The position numbers and the translations under genes are program-made. 48,025 nt of DNA from Nitrospinaceae bacterium UBA3496 (GTDB taxonomy: Bacteria > UBA8248). The stretch spans positions 1-48,025 of the forward strand of contig DFQF01000028.1 in NCBI GenBank assembly GCA_002377645.1, read 5' to 3'. The notes under the pieces are model-generated. The model did no database searches, was not told the DNA's origin, and was given only the letters and a program-made list of their open reading frames with translations. This document shows, one piece after another, positions 1 to 8,689 of this stretch. How positions within the stretch are numbered: the first letter of the stretch is position 1; every line of letters starts with the position of its first letter.

Positions 1-898
1 TATACCCCGTAGAGGGAATCAAGGTATGAATTTTCTCTCCCGCTCTTACTTTTTTTGAAAAAATTTCCTTTTCTTGACCTTTCTCTAATAGAACAATTCG
101 AATTCTACGTTCAAACGAACCTGATGGCACCGTATATCTTAAAACACTAAAATTACCTGCAATCTGGTCCAAACCTCTAGCTACTTTAACATGTACGCTA
201 TGACCTGCCAGAACTTTTTTCCCAGACAGAGGGACCTGAGAAATAATATAGCCTCTAGGAATACCTTGAGTATCTACATATTTCACTCTCCCAACTGTTA
301 AACCTAACTTACGTACGATATCTAATCCAGAATTTACTGAAGTCCCAACTATTCTTGGCATGGAGTAAGCTCTTTCTCTTGAACCTTGACTTACAATCAA
401 AACAACACCCTCTCCTCTTCTTACCTTAGTCTTAGGACTTGGCCATATTCCCATAACCTGAGAAAAAGAGACATCAGAATTATAAACTCTTCCTAAATAC
501 TTAACTCGTAATCCGTTCAAACGAACTAAAGTTTCTGCCCTGTTAACATTTTCACCAACAACCTTTGGAACTTCAACATCACGAGAACCAAGACTGATAA
601 TTAGACCTACATTTCTGCCCTTTCTTATTCTCCTTCCACCAGTAGGTATTTGTTCAATGACATGATTCCTAGGAATAGAATCACTGAAGGAGTGTTTCTT
701 TACTGTCACTGGAATATCAAGACTACCATACTTCTCCAACACTCTACCTACATCCATACCAACTACATTTGGGAGATAAACCGAACCTCCAGTTCTAAAA
801 AGATAAAGCCCAAAAATACCTCCCACGACAATTGTAAACATTATCAAAACAAAACATATGAAATACTTTAAAACCGTCTTAATCTCAATTGTCATCAT
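1..898 (-). CDS. Membrane-anchored PASTA-domain protein (C-terminus cut off by window edge)
   Basis: The reading frame stays open from ATG at 898 to the left edge (299 codons seen), so the C-terminus lies outside the window. Residues about 8-35 form one hydrophobic membrane segment. Three PASTA repeats follow, each opening with a P-x-V/I-V-G type motif: about residues 43-105 (PNVVGMDVG), 110-175 (PKVVGENV) and 181-245 (PRIVGTSV). No kinase or transpeptidase domain precedes them. PASTA domains bind muropeptides or beta-lactams in Ser/Thr kinases and penicillin-binding proteins, so a cell-wall sensing or scaffold role outside the inner membrane is inferred. The start overlaps the rsmB stop by four bases (ATGA), so it is translationally coupled in the fmt-rsmB operon. 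A PASTA protein after rsmB is a gene order I recall from deltaproteobacteria. Function unproven. Confidence 0.8.
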   Translation of the reverse strand, partial: MMTIEIKTVLKYFICFVLIMFTIVVGGIFGLYLFRTGGSVYLPNVVGMDVGRVLEKYGSLDIPVTVKKHSFSDSIPRNHVIEQIPTGGRRIRKGRNVGLIISLGSRDVEVPKVVGENVNRAETLVRLNGLRVKYLGRVYNSDVSFSQVMGIWPSPKTKVRRGEGVVLIVSQGSRERAYSMPRIVGTSVNSGLDIVRKLGLTVGRVKYVDTQGIPRGYIISQVPLSGKKVLAGHSVHVKVARGLDQIAGNFSVLRYTVPSGSFERRIRIVLLEKGQEKEIFSKKVRAGEKIHTLIPSTGY

Positions 899-2256
899 TT
901 TCTTCTTTTCCACCTCATAGCATAAAAACCATCTATATTTCCATCCTCTGGTTTTATCTGCAAAGAACCATCTGTTTGAATAAATTGCATTGCACTATCA
1001 GGAAAATTTGATTTATCTACATTTACAAAAAATTCTTTAGATGTAAATGCAGATGTTACTAAATCCGTTTCTTCTGGTTCGTTACTGCAAACAGAATACA
1101 CTAAAACGCCACCTGGTCTAACAGATTTAGAAACTGCATCAAGAAGATGTTTTTGTCGTTTGGAAAAATCTTTTAATTTATTTCTTTCCAAACGCCATCT
1201 TGCATCAGGATGTCGTCTTAGCACGCCTAAAGAAGAACAAGGAGCATCTAATAAAACTAGATCAAAAACATCATTGAAAATTTCATCCAGCACATCTGCT
1301 ATCAAAATATTGACTTTAGCATTCATTCTAAAGCAATTAATCTTTAATCTATCAATTCTACTAACAGAAAAATCAGAAGCCAAAACGTTCCCATTTTCTC
1401 CTAATGAAAGATAAAGACCTACTGTCTTACCTCCAGGGGCAGCACAACTATCCCAAATGAGATTGCCAGATTTTGGATTTGCATAACGCGTAACCAAGCT
1501 TGAAGCCTCATCTAGTATCCAAAAAGCTCCTTCCCTAAACAAATCGTTATCCGTTAGAGAGTTATTTCTTACATTTGGAGAAGTAGCTAAATGCAAACAA
1601 TCAGGATCAAACAATCCTGGGGTAAGATTGTAACCCATGCTTACTAATCTATCCGACAAATCTTCTACGCTTCCCCATTTTAGATTCACTCTCAAAACAA
1701 CATTAGGAATCTGATTATTACTTTGGCAACGATTTTTAGCCAGTTCAGGACCTAATTCTTTTGTCCATTTTCTTGTTAACCATTTTGGATGTGATTCCCA
1801 AATTGATAAATCTTTAATTATTTCTTCTGATGGAAAAGGTTTAGAGTTTGATATTTTTCTTAAAACAGCATTCACTAAACCTTTTGCCCAGATGTCTTTT
1901 GTATTTTTCAGTAAATCTACTGAAGTATTTATTGCACTATAATTTGGAATTCTATCCAGAAAAATTAACTGATACACTCCTATTCGAAGAGCCTGTTTAA
2001 TTTGATGGCTTAATCTATCAATTGGTTTATTTAAAAAAATCTCATATGTCCAATCTAAACGATTTCTCCAACGTAAAACTCCATAAATAATCTCACGCAA
2101 AAGTGTTTTATCTCTATTATCAAGATCATGTGGACAGAATTTTTTGAAAAGGTCAGTTGTATGTTGCGGATTGTTTTCAAAATAATTTAATGCTTTAAAT
2201 GCTATTTCTCTAATATCTACACTTTCCTTATTTTTTTTAATTTTAGACAAAATCAT
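895..2256 (-). CDS. rsmB: 16S rRNA (cytosine(967)-C(5))-methyltransferase RsmB
   Basis: RsmB (Sun/Fmu) transfers a methyl group from SAM to C5 of C967 in 16S rRNA. The 453-residue length is normal for the family. The N-terminal NusB-like RNA-binding domain spans about residues 15-145. The Rossmann methyltransferase domain follows, with SAM-binding motif CAAPGGKT at 271-278, DAPCS at 337-341 (Cys340, the release cysteine) and YSVCS at 387-391 (Cys390, the nucleophile). The usual wording of the last motif is YSTCS, so Val389 replaces Thr. The gene starts 19 bases after fmt, the common fmt-rsmB pairing, and its stop overlaps the start of the PASTA gene. Assignment to RsmB rather than another NOL1/NOP2/Sun paralogue rests on the NusB-like domain and the fmt neighbour. 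Confidence 0.96.
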   Translation of the reverse strand: MILSKIKKNKESVDIREIAFKALNYFENNPQHTTDLFKKFCPHDLDNRDKTLLREIIYGVLRWRNRLDWTYEIFLNKPIDRLSHQIKQALRIGVYQLIFLDRIPNYSAINTSVDLLKNTKDIWAKGLVNAVLRKISNSKPFPSEEIIKDLSIWESHPKWLTRKWTKELGPELAKNRCQSNNQIPNVVLRVNLKWGSVEDLSDRLVSMGYNLTPGLFDPDCLHLATSPNVRNNSLTDNDLFREGAFWILDEASSLVTRYANPKSGNLIWDSCAAPGGKTVGLYLSLGENGNVLASDFSVSRIDRLKINCFRMNAKVNILIADVLDEIFNDVFDLVLLDAPCSSLGVLRRHPDARWRLERNKLKDFSKRQKHLLDAVSKSVRPGGVLVYSVCSNEPEETDLVTSAFTSKEFFVNVDKSNFPDSAMQFIQTDGSLQIKPEDGNIDGFYAMRWKRRK

Positions 2257-2275
2257 CTTCTTAATTTTAAAATAC

Positions 2276-3229
2276 CTAGATATTTACAAATATACTTCCA
2301 TTTACTATTGGAAATCCTTTCAAAAAATCTTCCGCATCTAGAACCTTCTTTCCTGATAATTGTACTTTTAATAACAACAAATCACCTTTTCCTGTTCTTA
2401 CTCTTAAACCAACTCCTAATTTACATTTCGCTAGGCCTAAAAATGTTCCGGGTCTCGCAAGAACTTTACTTTCAGATTCAATAACAAATGCATCCCAGAT
2501 TCTTACTCTATACTTACCTTCTGACAAATAACTTTCTGCTACTGGCCAAGATTTAAAAGCTCTAATTTTACGTTCAATATCTACAGCACTCTTTTGCCAA
2601 TCTATCTTTGCTTCATCTTTATGTATTTTTTCTGCAAAAGTTACTTTCGATTCATCTTGTTCTTTCTCTTTCAACTCAATACTAGATATCTTTTCTATAG
2701 TATCTTTTAACAGAATAGCTCCAATAGTTGACATTCTCTCATATAAAGAATCAGCAGTTTCTCTTTCATGAATAGAAATTTTCTTTTCTGCTAAAATTGG
2801 ACCTGCATCCATCTCTGGAATTAATCGTATAATAGATACACCCGTTTCTTTGTCCCCATGGAGAATAGCTCGTTGTATTGGTGCAGCTCCTCTCCAACGT
2901 GGCAACAATGATCCATGGAGATTTATAGTTCCTTTTTTGGGGATCCCAAGGAACTTCTTACTCAATATCTGTCCATATGCTACTACTACACAAAGATCGG
3001 GCTCTAAATCTGATATGTCCTTTGAAGTGATTCTTTCTGGTTGTTTTACTTCTAGTCCCAGACAATTGGATGTTTCCTTGACTGGAGAAATATGTAGTTT
3101 CCTACCTCTACCCGATTTTCTGTCAGGTTGACAAAACACCCTTACTAGTTCTCCAGAAGATTTTTGCAATGCCTCCAATGATGGAACTGCAAAATCGGGA
3201 GTTCCAAGAAAAACTATTCTCATAATCAT
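2276..3229 (-). CDS. fmt: Methionyl-tRNA formyltransferase
   Basis: Fmt formylates Met-tRNA(fMet) using 10-formyl-tetrahydrofolate. The 317 residues match the family. The N-terminal formyltransferase fold begins RIVFLGTPDFAVPSL. The catalytic set is visible as Asn103, His105 (in HGSLLPRWRGAAP) and Asp141 (in PEMDAGPI). The C-terminal domain (about 215-310) is the OB-like tRNA-binding part. AAGGA lies just upstream of the first ATG; a second ATG two codons later has better spacing, so the start is uncertain by two codons. The usual partner def (peptide deformylase) is not next to it. The upstream gene is recA, separated by a terminator, so fmt probably has its own promoter within 3230-3370; I could not pick one with confidence. 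Confidence 0.97.
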   Translation of the reverse strand: MIMRIVFLGTPDFAVPSLEALQKSSGELVRVFCQPDRKSGRGRKLHISPVKETSNCLGLEVKQPERITSKDISDLEPDLCVVVAYGQILSKKFLGIPKKGTINLHGSLLPRWRGAAPIQRAILHGDKETGVSIIRLIPEMDAGPILAEKKISIHERETADSLYERMSTIGAILLKDTIEKISSIELKEKEQDESKVTFAEKIHKDEAKIDWQKSAVDIERKIRAFKSWPVAESYLSEGKYRVRIWDAFVIESESKVLARPGTFLGLAKCKLGVGLRVRTGKGDLLLLKVQLSGKKVLDAEDFLKGFPIVNGSIFVNI

Positions 3230-3370
3230 GAATTCCTTTGAGAATTTGGAAAACTACCAAAATCAGTGAAGTGTTTTTCTTCTACGTGAGTTTATTAAAA
3301 AATGCAATTCTGAGGAGTCAAAAGTTACTTATATACGGCAGGGAGAAAAAAAGCTAGCTATACAAAACTT

Positions 3371-3432
3371 CAAAAATTAAAATCCGTTTGAGTATATAAA
3401 TTTTTAAGATAAATTGCTCAAACGGATTTTAA
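3371..3432 (-). terminator. Intrinsic terminator of recA
   Basis: A perfect 16-base inverted repeat (3377-3392 and 3417-3432, core CTCAAACGGATTTTAA) encloses a 24-base loop. It begins six bases after the recA stop. On the minus strand the second arm runs into TTTTTG, as expected for a Rho-independent terminator. It separates recA from fmt. Confidence 0.85.
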
Positions 3433-3437
3433 CCTTA

Positions 3438-4547
3438 CTATTTAGGTACAGAAGTACTCTTACTCGCTGTATTTTCATTTTTCTCTATTACTGATTCAGT
3501 TTCTTCTGTAGAATTATTTCTTACAATTCCCATACTCGTCCTGACTCTAGATTCTACTTCCTTTAAAATATCTGCATTCTCCAAGAAATAACTCTTTACG
3601 TTTTCTCTACCTTGTCCAATACGTTCTCCATTAAAAGAATACCATGCACCAGATTTTTCTACGATTTTATTTTCAACTGCTAAATCAAGCACATCTCCCT
3701 CTTTCGAAATTCCTTTTCCAAACATAATATCAAATTCAGCAGTTTTAAATGGCGGAGATAACTTATTCTTTACTACTCTGACTCTGGTCCTATTTCCAAC
3801 ATTATCCTCTCCATTTTTAATTGTAGCAATTCTTCGCACATCCAATCTAACCGAAGAATAAAACTTGAGAGCATTACCTCCAGTCGTAGTCTCAGGATTC
3901 CCAAACATTACTCCTATCTTCATTCTAATTTGATTGATAAAGATAAAACATGTTTTACTCCGATGTACTACACCCGTAAGCTTCCTTAGAGCTTGACTCA
4001 TTAAACGTGCTTGCAATCCCACATGATGGTCTCCCATGTCTCCTTCTAGTTCAGCTTTTGGTACAAGAGCAGCTACTGAATCTATTACAACAACATCTAG
4101 AGAACCGCTACTAGTCAAAATTTCAGCTATTTCGAGTGCCTGCTCTCCTGTATCTGGTTGAGAAAGAATCAAACCATCAGTATGTACACCAAGAGCTTTC
4201 GCATAAACAGGGTCTAAGGCATGTTCAGCATCTATAAAAGCAGCAGTACCACCTCGTTCTTGAACTTCCGCAATTATTTGCAACGCTATTGTCGTCTTTC
4301 CAGATGACTCTGGACCATAAATTTCAACAATTCTACCTCTAGGGACACCACCTGTACCCAACGCAGAATCTAATGAAACGGAACCAGTACTGATAGTAGG
4401 AATTCTTTCTAACGCCGGGCCTTCGCCCAATCGCATGATCGACCCTTTCCCAAATTGTTGGTTAATTTGCGAAAATGCAATATCTAAGGCTTTATTCTGA
4501 TTTCCATTATTTAACTCTTTTTTTGAACTGCCATTTTTAGAACTCAC
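3438..4547 (-). CDS. recA: Recombinase RecA
   Basis: RecA forms ATP-dependent filaments on single-stranded DNA for homologous recombination and triggers self-cleavage of LexA and UmuD. Walker A is GPESSGKT and Walker B is VVVIDS, about residues 78-85 and 152-157 from the chosen start. Loop residues [20 protein letters not shown] are typical. The C-terminal tail is rich in Glu, Ser and Lys. I chose GTG at 4547 because GAGGAG lies 8 bases ahead of it; a GTG three codons upstream (4556) sits directly on that ribosome site. The gene is divergent from umuD-umuC and has a strong sigma70-like promoter overlapping a repeated motif, suggesting SOS control. No recX gene follows it. Confidence 0.98.
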   Translation of the reverse strand: MSSKNGSSKKELNNGNQNKALDIAFSQINQQFGKGSIMRLGEGPALERIPTISTGSVSLDSALGTGGVPRGRIVEIYGPESSGKTTIALQIIAEVQERGGTAAFIDAEHALDPVYAKALGVHTDGLILSQPDTGEQALEIAEILTSSGSLDVVVIDSVAALVPKAELEGDMGDHHVGLQARLMSQALRKLTGVVHRSKTCFIFINQIRMKIGVMFGNPETTTGGNALKFYSSVRLDVRRIATIKNGEDNVGNRTRVRVVKNKLSPPFKTAEFDIMFGKGISKEGDVLDLAVENKIVEKSGAWYSFNGERIGQGRENVKSYFLENADILKEVESRVRTSMGIVRNNSTEETESVIEKNENTASKSTSVPK

Positions 4548-4645
4548 GAAACTCACTCCTCACAAATAATATTTACGGGCTTTTTAATTATACATTGATC
4601 TAAATTTTCATCCAAACTAAAAATCATTACAGTAAATATAACATT

Positions 4646-4733
4646 ACTTTCGTATTTTATACGCCATAACTACAACGAAAGTCAAGCAAATATTTAAAAG
4701 AAAAAATAATTGACTTTCGTATTTTTTTCGTAT
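4646..4733. promoter_or_regulatory. Candidate SOS (LexA-type) operators between recA and umuD
   Basis: The octamer ACTTTCGT occurs three times in under 80 bases: plus strand 4646-4653, minus strand 4682-4675, plus strand 4713-4720. The two plus copies extend to ACTTTCGTATTTT. Within them TTCG recurs with an 11-base period: TTCG-N7-TACG at 4649-4663 and TTCG-N7-TTCG at 4716-4730. The spacing resembles the direct-repeat GTTC-N7-GTTC box known for alphaproteobacterial LexA, but the bases differ. The copies overlap the -35 or -10 region of both divergent promoters, where a repressor would act. No lexA gene is present in the window, so the binding protein is inferred. Confidence 0.55.
4656..4685 (-). 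promoter_or_regulatory. recA promoter
   Basis: On the minus strand, TTGACT (4685-4680) and TATAAA (4661-4656) are separated by 18 bases, a good sigma70-type pair about 110-140 bases upstream of the recA start. The -35 box is part of TTGACTTTCGT, repeated in the umuD promoter. The -10 box lies inside the palindrome CGTATTTTATACG (4651-4663). Confidence 0.65.
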
Positions 4734-4736
4734 AAA
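4710..4736 (+). promoter_or_regulatory. umuDC promoter
   Basis: TTGACT (4710-4715) and TATAAA (4731-4736) are separated by 15 bases, a short but usable spacing, 30 bases ahead of the umuD ATG. It shares TTGACTTTCGT and CGTATAAAA with the recA promoter. Both elements fall in the putative operator, consistent with repression until DNA damage. Confidence 0.55.
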
Positions 4737-4765
4737 ACAAGTTTTTTATATTCTCAGAGATTATA

Positions 4766-5200
4766 ATGAACATAAATTCATACGGAAAAATATCGTCTTT
4801 TAGTATTAAAAAAAATGTAATAATTCCTCTCTACGATGATCGTATTTCAGCTGGCTTCCCTTCACCTGCAGAAGATCATTTAGAAAAAAATTTAGATCTA
4901 AATGAATACTTGATTAAGAATCCAAATTCTACCTTTTTCGTACGTGTACAAGGAGAATCAATGCTTGGATCAGGAATAAACTCGGATGACATATTAATTG
5001 TTGATCGATCGTTAGAAGCATCTAACGGAAAAATAATTATCGCTGTCTTATACGGAGAATTAACTGTTAAACGCCTCCGATTTTCAAAAAATGAAATGTG
5101 GCTTGATGCAGATAATGAAAAATTTGACCCGATTAAAGTTACAGAAGAGATGAACTTTCATATTTGGGGTATAGCAACAAATGTTATTCACAAATTATAA
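4766..5200 (+). CDS. umuD: UmuD-type S24 peptidase, translesion polymerase subunit
   Basis: UmuD is cut by RecA-stimulated self-cleavage to UmuD', which joins UmuC to make DNA polymerase V. The 144 residues match the family. The cleavage site is Ala29-Gly30 in SAGFPSPAEDH. The Ser-Lys dyad is Ser65 (in GESM) and Lys102 (in ELTVKRL). There is no N-terminal helix-turn-helix, which separates it from LexA. Its end overlaps or nearly abuts umuC, so the pair is one operon. Regulation is probably by the shared operators with recA. E. coli UmuD has Cys-Gly at the cleavage site; Ala-Gly here is common in other homologues. Confidence 0.93.
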   Translation: MNINSYGKISSFSIKKNVIIPLYDDRISAGFPSPAEDHLEKNLDLNEYLIKNPNSTFFVRVQGESMLGSGINSDDILIVDRSLEASNGKIIIAVLYGELTVKRLRFSKNEMWLDADNEKFDPIKVTEEMNFHIWGIATNVIHKL

Positions 5201-5219
5201 AAAAACGACAAATCCCGAT

Positions 5220-6485
5220 ATGTGGTTTGCACTTGTGGACTGTAACAACTTCTATGCATCTTGCGAGAGAATATTTACTCCGAATCTAGAGCATAAGCCA
5301 ATTGTTGTACTATCAAATAATGATGGCTGTATCATTGCTAGATCGCAAGAATCAAAATCAATTGGGATTAAAATGGGAATCCCTTTATATAAGGCAAAGG
5401 AAATTATAGAAAATTTTAATGTCCATGTATTTTCATCAAATTATACTCTCTATGGTGATATCTCTCAGAGGATAATGAACAGTCTTTTTAAATTTACTCC
5501 GCATGTAGAAGTTTATTCAATTGACGAGGCATTCTTAGATATATCAAAAGAGGATAAAAATCTGCTCAAATATGGAACTGAAATAAGAACGAAAATTAAA
5601 CAATGGATTGGGATCCCAGTTTCAGTAGGTATAGGGAAAACAAAAACTCTTGCAAAATTAGCAAACGAATTTGTCAAAAAGGGGATATCTTCAAACGGAG
5701 TGTACGTCATACATAACTTAGATAATGAGAAAGTACCCTTAGAAAAAATAGAATTAGAAGATATATGGGGGATCGGAAAAAGGGTAGGTCGAAAAATTAG
5801 AAGCATGAACATAAAAACTATTTCAGAACTAATGAGTTTAAATCAAGAAAAAATAAGCAGAAAATTTAACATCAATATTCAAAGAACTATATTCGAATTA
5901 CACGGAATCCAATGCATAAATCTTGAAAACGTTCCCAAGAAAAAGAAAAGTATCTGTGTATCAAGATCCTTTAAGAAACAAATTTCATGTATAAAGAAAA
6001 TAGAAGAAGCACTAACAAATTACATAACAACTGCGGCAGAAAAATTAAGAAAGAACCGTTTATTAGCTACAACAATGATAGTTTTCCTACACACAAATCC
6101 CTTTAGAAGATCAGTTACTCAACACCACGAAAGTATAACTTATCATTTTTCTAATCCATCAAATGATACGAGATTCTTTATTCGAACATCTTTTTCAATA
6201 CTCAAAAAGATGTTCAAAGACAAAATCCTATATCACAAGGCAGGTATAATATTACAAGATTTAATTCCGGAGGATGAATATCAACAAGAATTATTTCCTG
6301 AAGAAGAACGAGATAAGTCAACAAAATTAATGAGCGCAATTGACGAATTAAATCATAAGATGGGAAGAGGAACACTAATATATGCAAGCGAAGGCATAAA
6401 AAAAAATTGGGTAAGTAAATCGTTCAAGAAATCTAATGCTTATACAACCCAATGGGATCAGATTCCGATTGTAAAAGCTTATTAG
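5220..6485 (+). CDS. umuC: DNA polymerase V catalytic subunit UmuC
   Basis: UmuC is a Y-family polymerase that copies past DNA lesions with UmuD'. The palm carries DCNNFYASCE near the N-terminus (first metal-binding Asp) and YSIDEAFLD (catalytic Asp-Glu). A helix-hairpin-helix region (about 175-215, GIGKRVGRKI) and the little-finger domain follow. The C-terminal YTTQWDQIP matches the UmuC tail domain. The start at 5220 gives MWFALVDCNN, aligned with E. coli UmuC MFALCDVN; an in-frame ATG at 5181 would overlap umuD by 20 bases and add 13 residues. The gene ends 16 bases before the convergent cinA stop, with no clear terminator between them. Confidence 0.95.
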   Translation: MWFALVDCNNFYASCERIFTPNLEHKPIVVLSNNDGCIIARSQESKSIGIKMGIPLYKAKEIIENFNVHVFSSNYTLYGDISQRIMNSLFKFTPHVEVYSIDEAFLDISKEDKNLLKYGTEIRTKIKQWIGIPVSVGIGKTKTLAKLANEFVKKGISSNGVYVIHNLDNEKVPLEKIELEDIWGIGKRVGRKIRSMNIKTISELMSLNQEKISRKFNINIQRTIFELHGIQCINLENVPKKKKSICVSRSFKKQISCIKKIEEALTNYITTAAEKLRKNRLLATTMIVFLHTNPFRRSVTQHHESITYHFSNPSNDTRFFIRTSFSILKKMFKDKILYHKAGIILQDLIPEDEYQQELFPEEERDKSTKLMSAIDELNHKMGRGTLIYASEGIKKNWVSKSFKKSNAYTTQWDQIPIVKAY

Positions 6486-6501
6486 AAAACTGTTTTACTT
6501 T

Positions 6502-6975
6502 TTAACTTAAAAATTCAAGAAGCATCTTTAATGCGGCCTGAACTGTTTTACTTTTAACCTCAGAACGATTACCTGTAAATTCATGAAGACAACAAGAAGT
6601 AGATGAGGACGAGCAAACGGCCATAAAAACTGTTCCTATAGGTTTATCAATAGACCCGCCTGTAGGACCAGCGATACCAGTAACTGACAATGCAACTTCA
6701 ACTCCGGAAGTAGAAAGAGCTCCTTCTGCCATCAGTCGAGCGCAGGATTCACTCACCGCACCATGCTCCCTTAAAACTTCTTCTGGAACTCCTAACATTT
6801 CTACTTTTGCTTCATTACTATAAGTGACATAACTTCTATCAAAATATGCAGAGCTTCCTGGAACATCTGTAATCGTACTAGCTATCAAACCCGCTGTACA
6901 ACTTTCCGCTGTAACGAGCCTCCACCCACGAGAAATCAAAATAGAAGCTACTTTGACTTCAAATCTTTCTGTCAT
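6502..6975 (-). CDS. pncC: CinA C-terminal domain nicotinamide-nucleotide amidase
   Basis: PncC/CinA-C deamidates nicotinamide mononucleotide to nicotinate mononucleotide in pyridine-nucleotide recycling. The signature TAESCTAGLIASTITDVPGSS is near the N-terminus, with the catalytic Ser in AESC. SVTGIAGPTGGS and KPIGTVF are also typical. At 157 residues this is only the amidase domain; the molybdopterin-binding-like N-terminal half of full CinA is absent. ATG at 6975 is preferred because AGGAG lies 6 bases ahead; GTG one codon earlier is possible. It follows pgpA by 20 bases. pgpA-cinA-recA is a common bacterial order, here broken by umuDC on the other strand. Confidence 0.93.
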   Translation of the reverse strand: MTERFEVKVASILISRGWRLVTAESCTAGLIASTITDVPGSSAYFDRSYVTYSNEAKVEMLGVPEEVLREHGAVSESCARLMAEGALSTSGVEVALSVTGIAGPTGGSIDKPIGTVFMAVCSSSSTSCCLHEFTGNRSEVKSKTVQAALKMLLEFLS

Positions 6976-6995
6976 CACATTCTCCTACCAAAGGA

Positions 6996-7484
6996 CTAAA
7001 ATAAAATTAAAGACCTCAAAAAAAACAGCGCAAAAAAACCAATCAAACCTGCAAACAAGTCATCTAAAAAAATACCCCATCCCCGAGGAAAAGTCTCAAG
7101 ATATTTTATAGGAGGAGGTTTTAAAATATCTAAAAACCTAAAAATCAAAAAACCAAAAACTAAACTTTGAATAGTTATACCAGAACCTAACAAACATAAA
7201 ATCTGCCCACAAAACTCATCTATCACAATCTCTTGAGGATCTGATACTCCTCTCTTGTTTTCATAAATACCAGAGAAATAAATTCCGAAAGGAATTGCTA
7301 TCAATAAAATAAATACAGACCCATACTGAATGTATTGCTCTATTACGACATAACATAAAATGCCAGCTAGAGAACCAATCGTCCCTGGGGAAAAAGGAAT
7401 AAAACCAATACCAAAAACCGTACAAAAAACAGTTTGAGAAAATCCTATTCTAGAATCAAGAGAAAAGCGATTTTTGGCTTTCAT
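6996..7484 (-). CDS. pgpA: Phosphatidylglycerophosphatase A
   Basis: PgpA dephosphorylates phosphatidylglycerol phosphate to phosphatidylglycerol in the inner membrane. The 162-residue protein has GFIPFSPGTIGSL near residue 27, PQEIVIDEFCGQ in the middle, and a FLDILKPPPI region followed by GWGIFLDDLFAG, all family hallmarks including the acidic residues that bind metal. About four membrane segments are visible. It lies 17 bases downstream of dxr and 20 bases upstream of pncC, so it belongs to the rpsB-to-cinA run and links lipid synthesis (cdsA) to its next step but one. Confidence 0.93.
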   Translation of the reverse strand: MKAKNRFSLDSRIGFSQTVFCTVFGIGFIPFSPGTIGSLAGILCYVVIEQYIQYGSVFILLIAIPFGIYFSGIYENKRGVSDPQEIVIDEFCGQILCLLGSGITIQSLVFGFLIFRFLDILKPPPIKYLETFPRGWGIFLDDLFAGLIGFFALFFLRSLILF

Positions 7485-7501
7485 AAACTTTATCCATAGA
7501 T

Positions 7502-8665
7502 TTAAAAATTCTTTTTCTTTATAAATTTATCTGCCAATTCACTTGCCCAACGATCAGCCTGCAACACATCATCAATATCGTGAACGTCTAATACTTCATG
7601 TTTATCTAAAACACGAATAATAACATTGGAAATATCTAAAAAATTAATTTCTCCTCTGATAAAAGCGTCAACTGCAACCTGATTCGAAGCATTTAGAACT
7701 GCAGGTGCAGTTCCGCCGACTTTCATTGCCTCTTTAGCATACTTAAGACAAGGAAAGAGATCTTCTTTAGGATTCTCAAAGGTTAATTTTCCTAAATCAG
7801 CAAGATTAAGTGATTTAATATTATTTCTAACTCTTTCTGATGGACTTATTGCTTGTGCAATTGAAAAACGCATGTCTGGTACGCTCATCTGTGCGATAAC
7901 ACTACCATCTACAAATTCAACTAAAGCATGCACAATACTTTGAGGATGAATAATCACATCTATGAAAGAAGGTTCTAAGCCGAAGAGCCACCTAGCTTCT
8001 ATGAGTTCGAAACCTTTATTCATTAAAGTAGCAGAATCGACACTGATTTTTGCCCCCATATCCCAGTTAGGGTGAGAAAGAGCTTGTTTAAGTGTTACAT
8101 TCTCAAGGGAAATTTTATCGAATTCTCTAAATGGCCCACCAGACGCAGTTAAAATGATTTTTTGAACTTCCCTGATTTCATGCCCAGCAAGAATTTGTGC
8201 AATACCTGCATGCTCACTATCTACAGGCAATAAAGGAACATCGAGTGATTCAGAAAGAGTCATAACCAAATCCCCGGCCATCACAAGTACTTCCTTATTC
8301 GCTATTGCAATCGCTGTCCCCGACTTAATCGCATCAATCGTTGGAATAAGACCAATTGATCCGACAAGCGCAGACAGAACAACATCTACGTCCGGATTTT
8401 TTGCAATCTCACGAAGACCTTCATCTCCACACAAAATTCTGACATTTGAGGGAACAACAGATTTTAAATGAGGAACATCCTTTCGATCAGAAATTGAAAT
8501 AAAAGATGGGGAAAATTCAATAGCTTGTTTTGCTAACTCTTTCCAGTTTTTTCCGGCTGCAAGTGCTATAATTTGAAACTTATCTTTATTTTCTCGAATA
8601 ACACGAATCGCATTCTTCCCTATACTTCCAGTAGAACCAAGTATAGAAATTCTTTTACGACTCAT
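7502..8665 (-). CDS. dxr: 1-deoxy-D-xylulose-5-phosphate reductoisomerase
   Basis: Dxr converts deoxyxylulose phosphate to methylerythritol phosphate with NADPH, the committed step of the MEP isoprenoid pathway. The 387 residues match the family. The NADPH-binding GSTGSIG is at 10-16. Active-site motifs seen are AIANKEVLV, LPVDSEHAGI (the metal-binding Asp and Glu) and GGTAPAVLNASNQVAV. The usual wording is PVDSEHSAIFQ, so HAGIAQ is a slight variant. AAGGAA precedes ATG. It sits between cdsA and pgpA. The protease gene rseP, which often follows dxr, is absent here. uppS in the same run uses the isoprenoid product. Confidence 0.97.
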   Translation of the reverse strand: MSRKRISILGSTGSIGKNAIRVIRENKDKFQIIALAAGKNWKELAKQAIEFSPSFISISDRKDVPHLKSVVPSNVRILCGDEGLREIAKNPDVDVVLSALVGSIGLIPTIDAIKSGTAIAIANKEVLVMAGDLVMTLSESLDVPLLPVDSEHAGIAQILAGHEIREVQKIILTASGGPFREFDKISLENVTLKQALSHPNWDMGAKISVDSATLMNKGFELIEARWLFGLEPSFIDVIIHPQSIVHALVEFVDGSVIAQMSVPDMRFSIAQAISPSERVRNNIKSLNLADLGKLTFENPKEDLFPCLKYAKEAMKVGGTAPAVLNASNQVAVDAFIRGEINFLDISNVIIRVLDKHEVLDVHDIDDVLQADRWASELADKFIKKKNF

Positions 8666-8689
8666 AATATTTTCCTTATAAATTATTAA

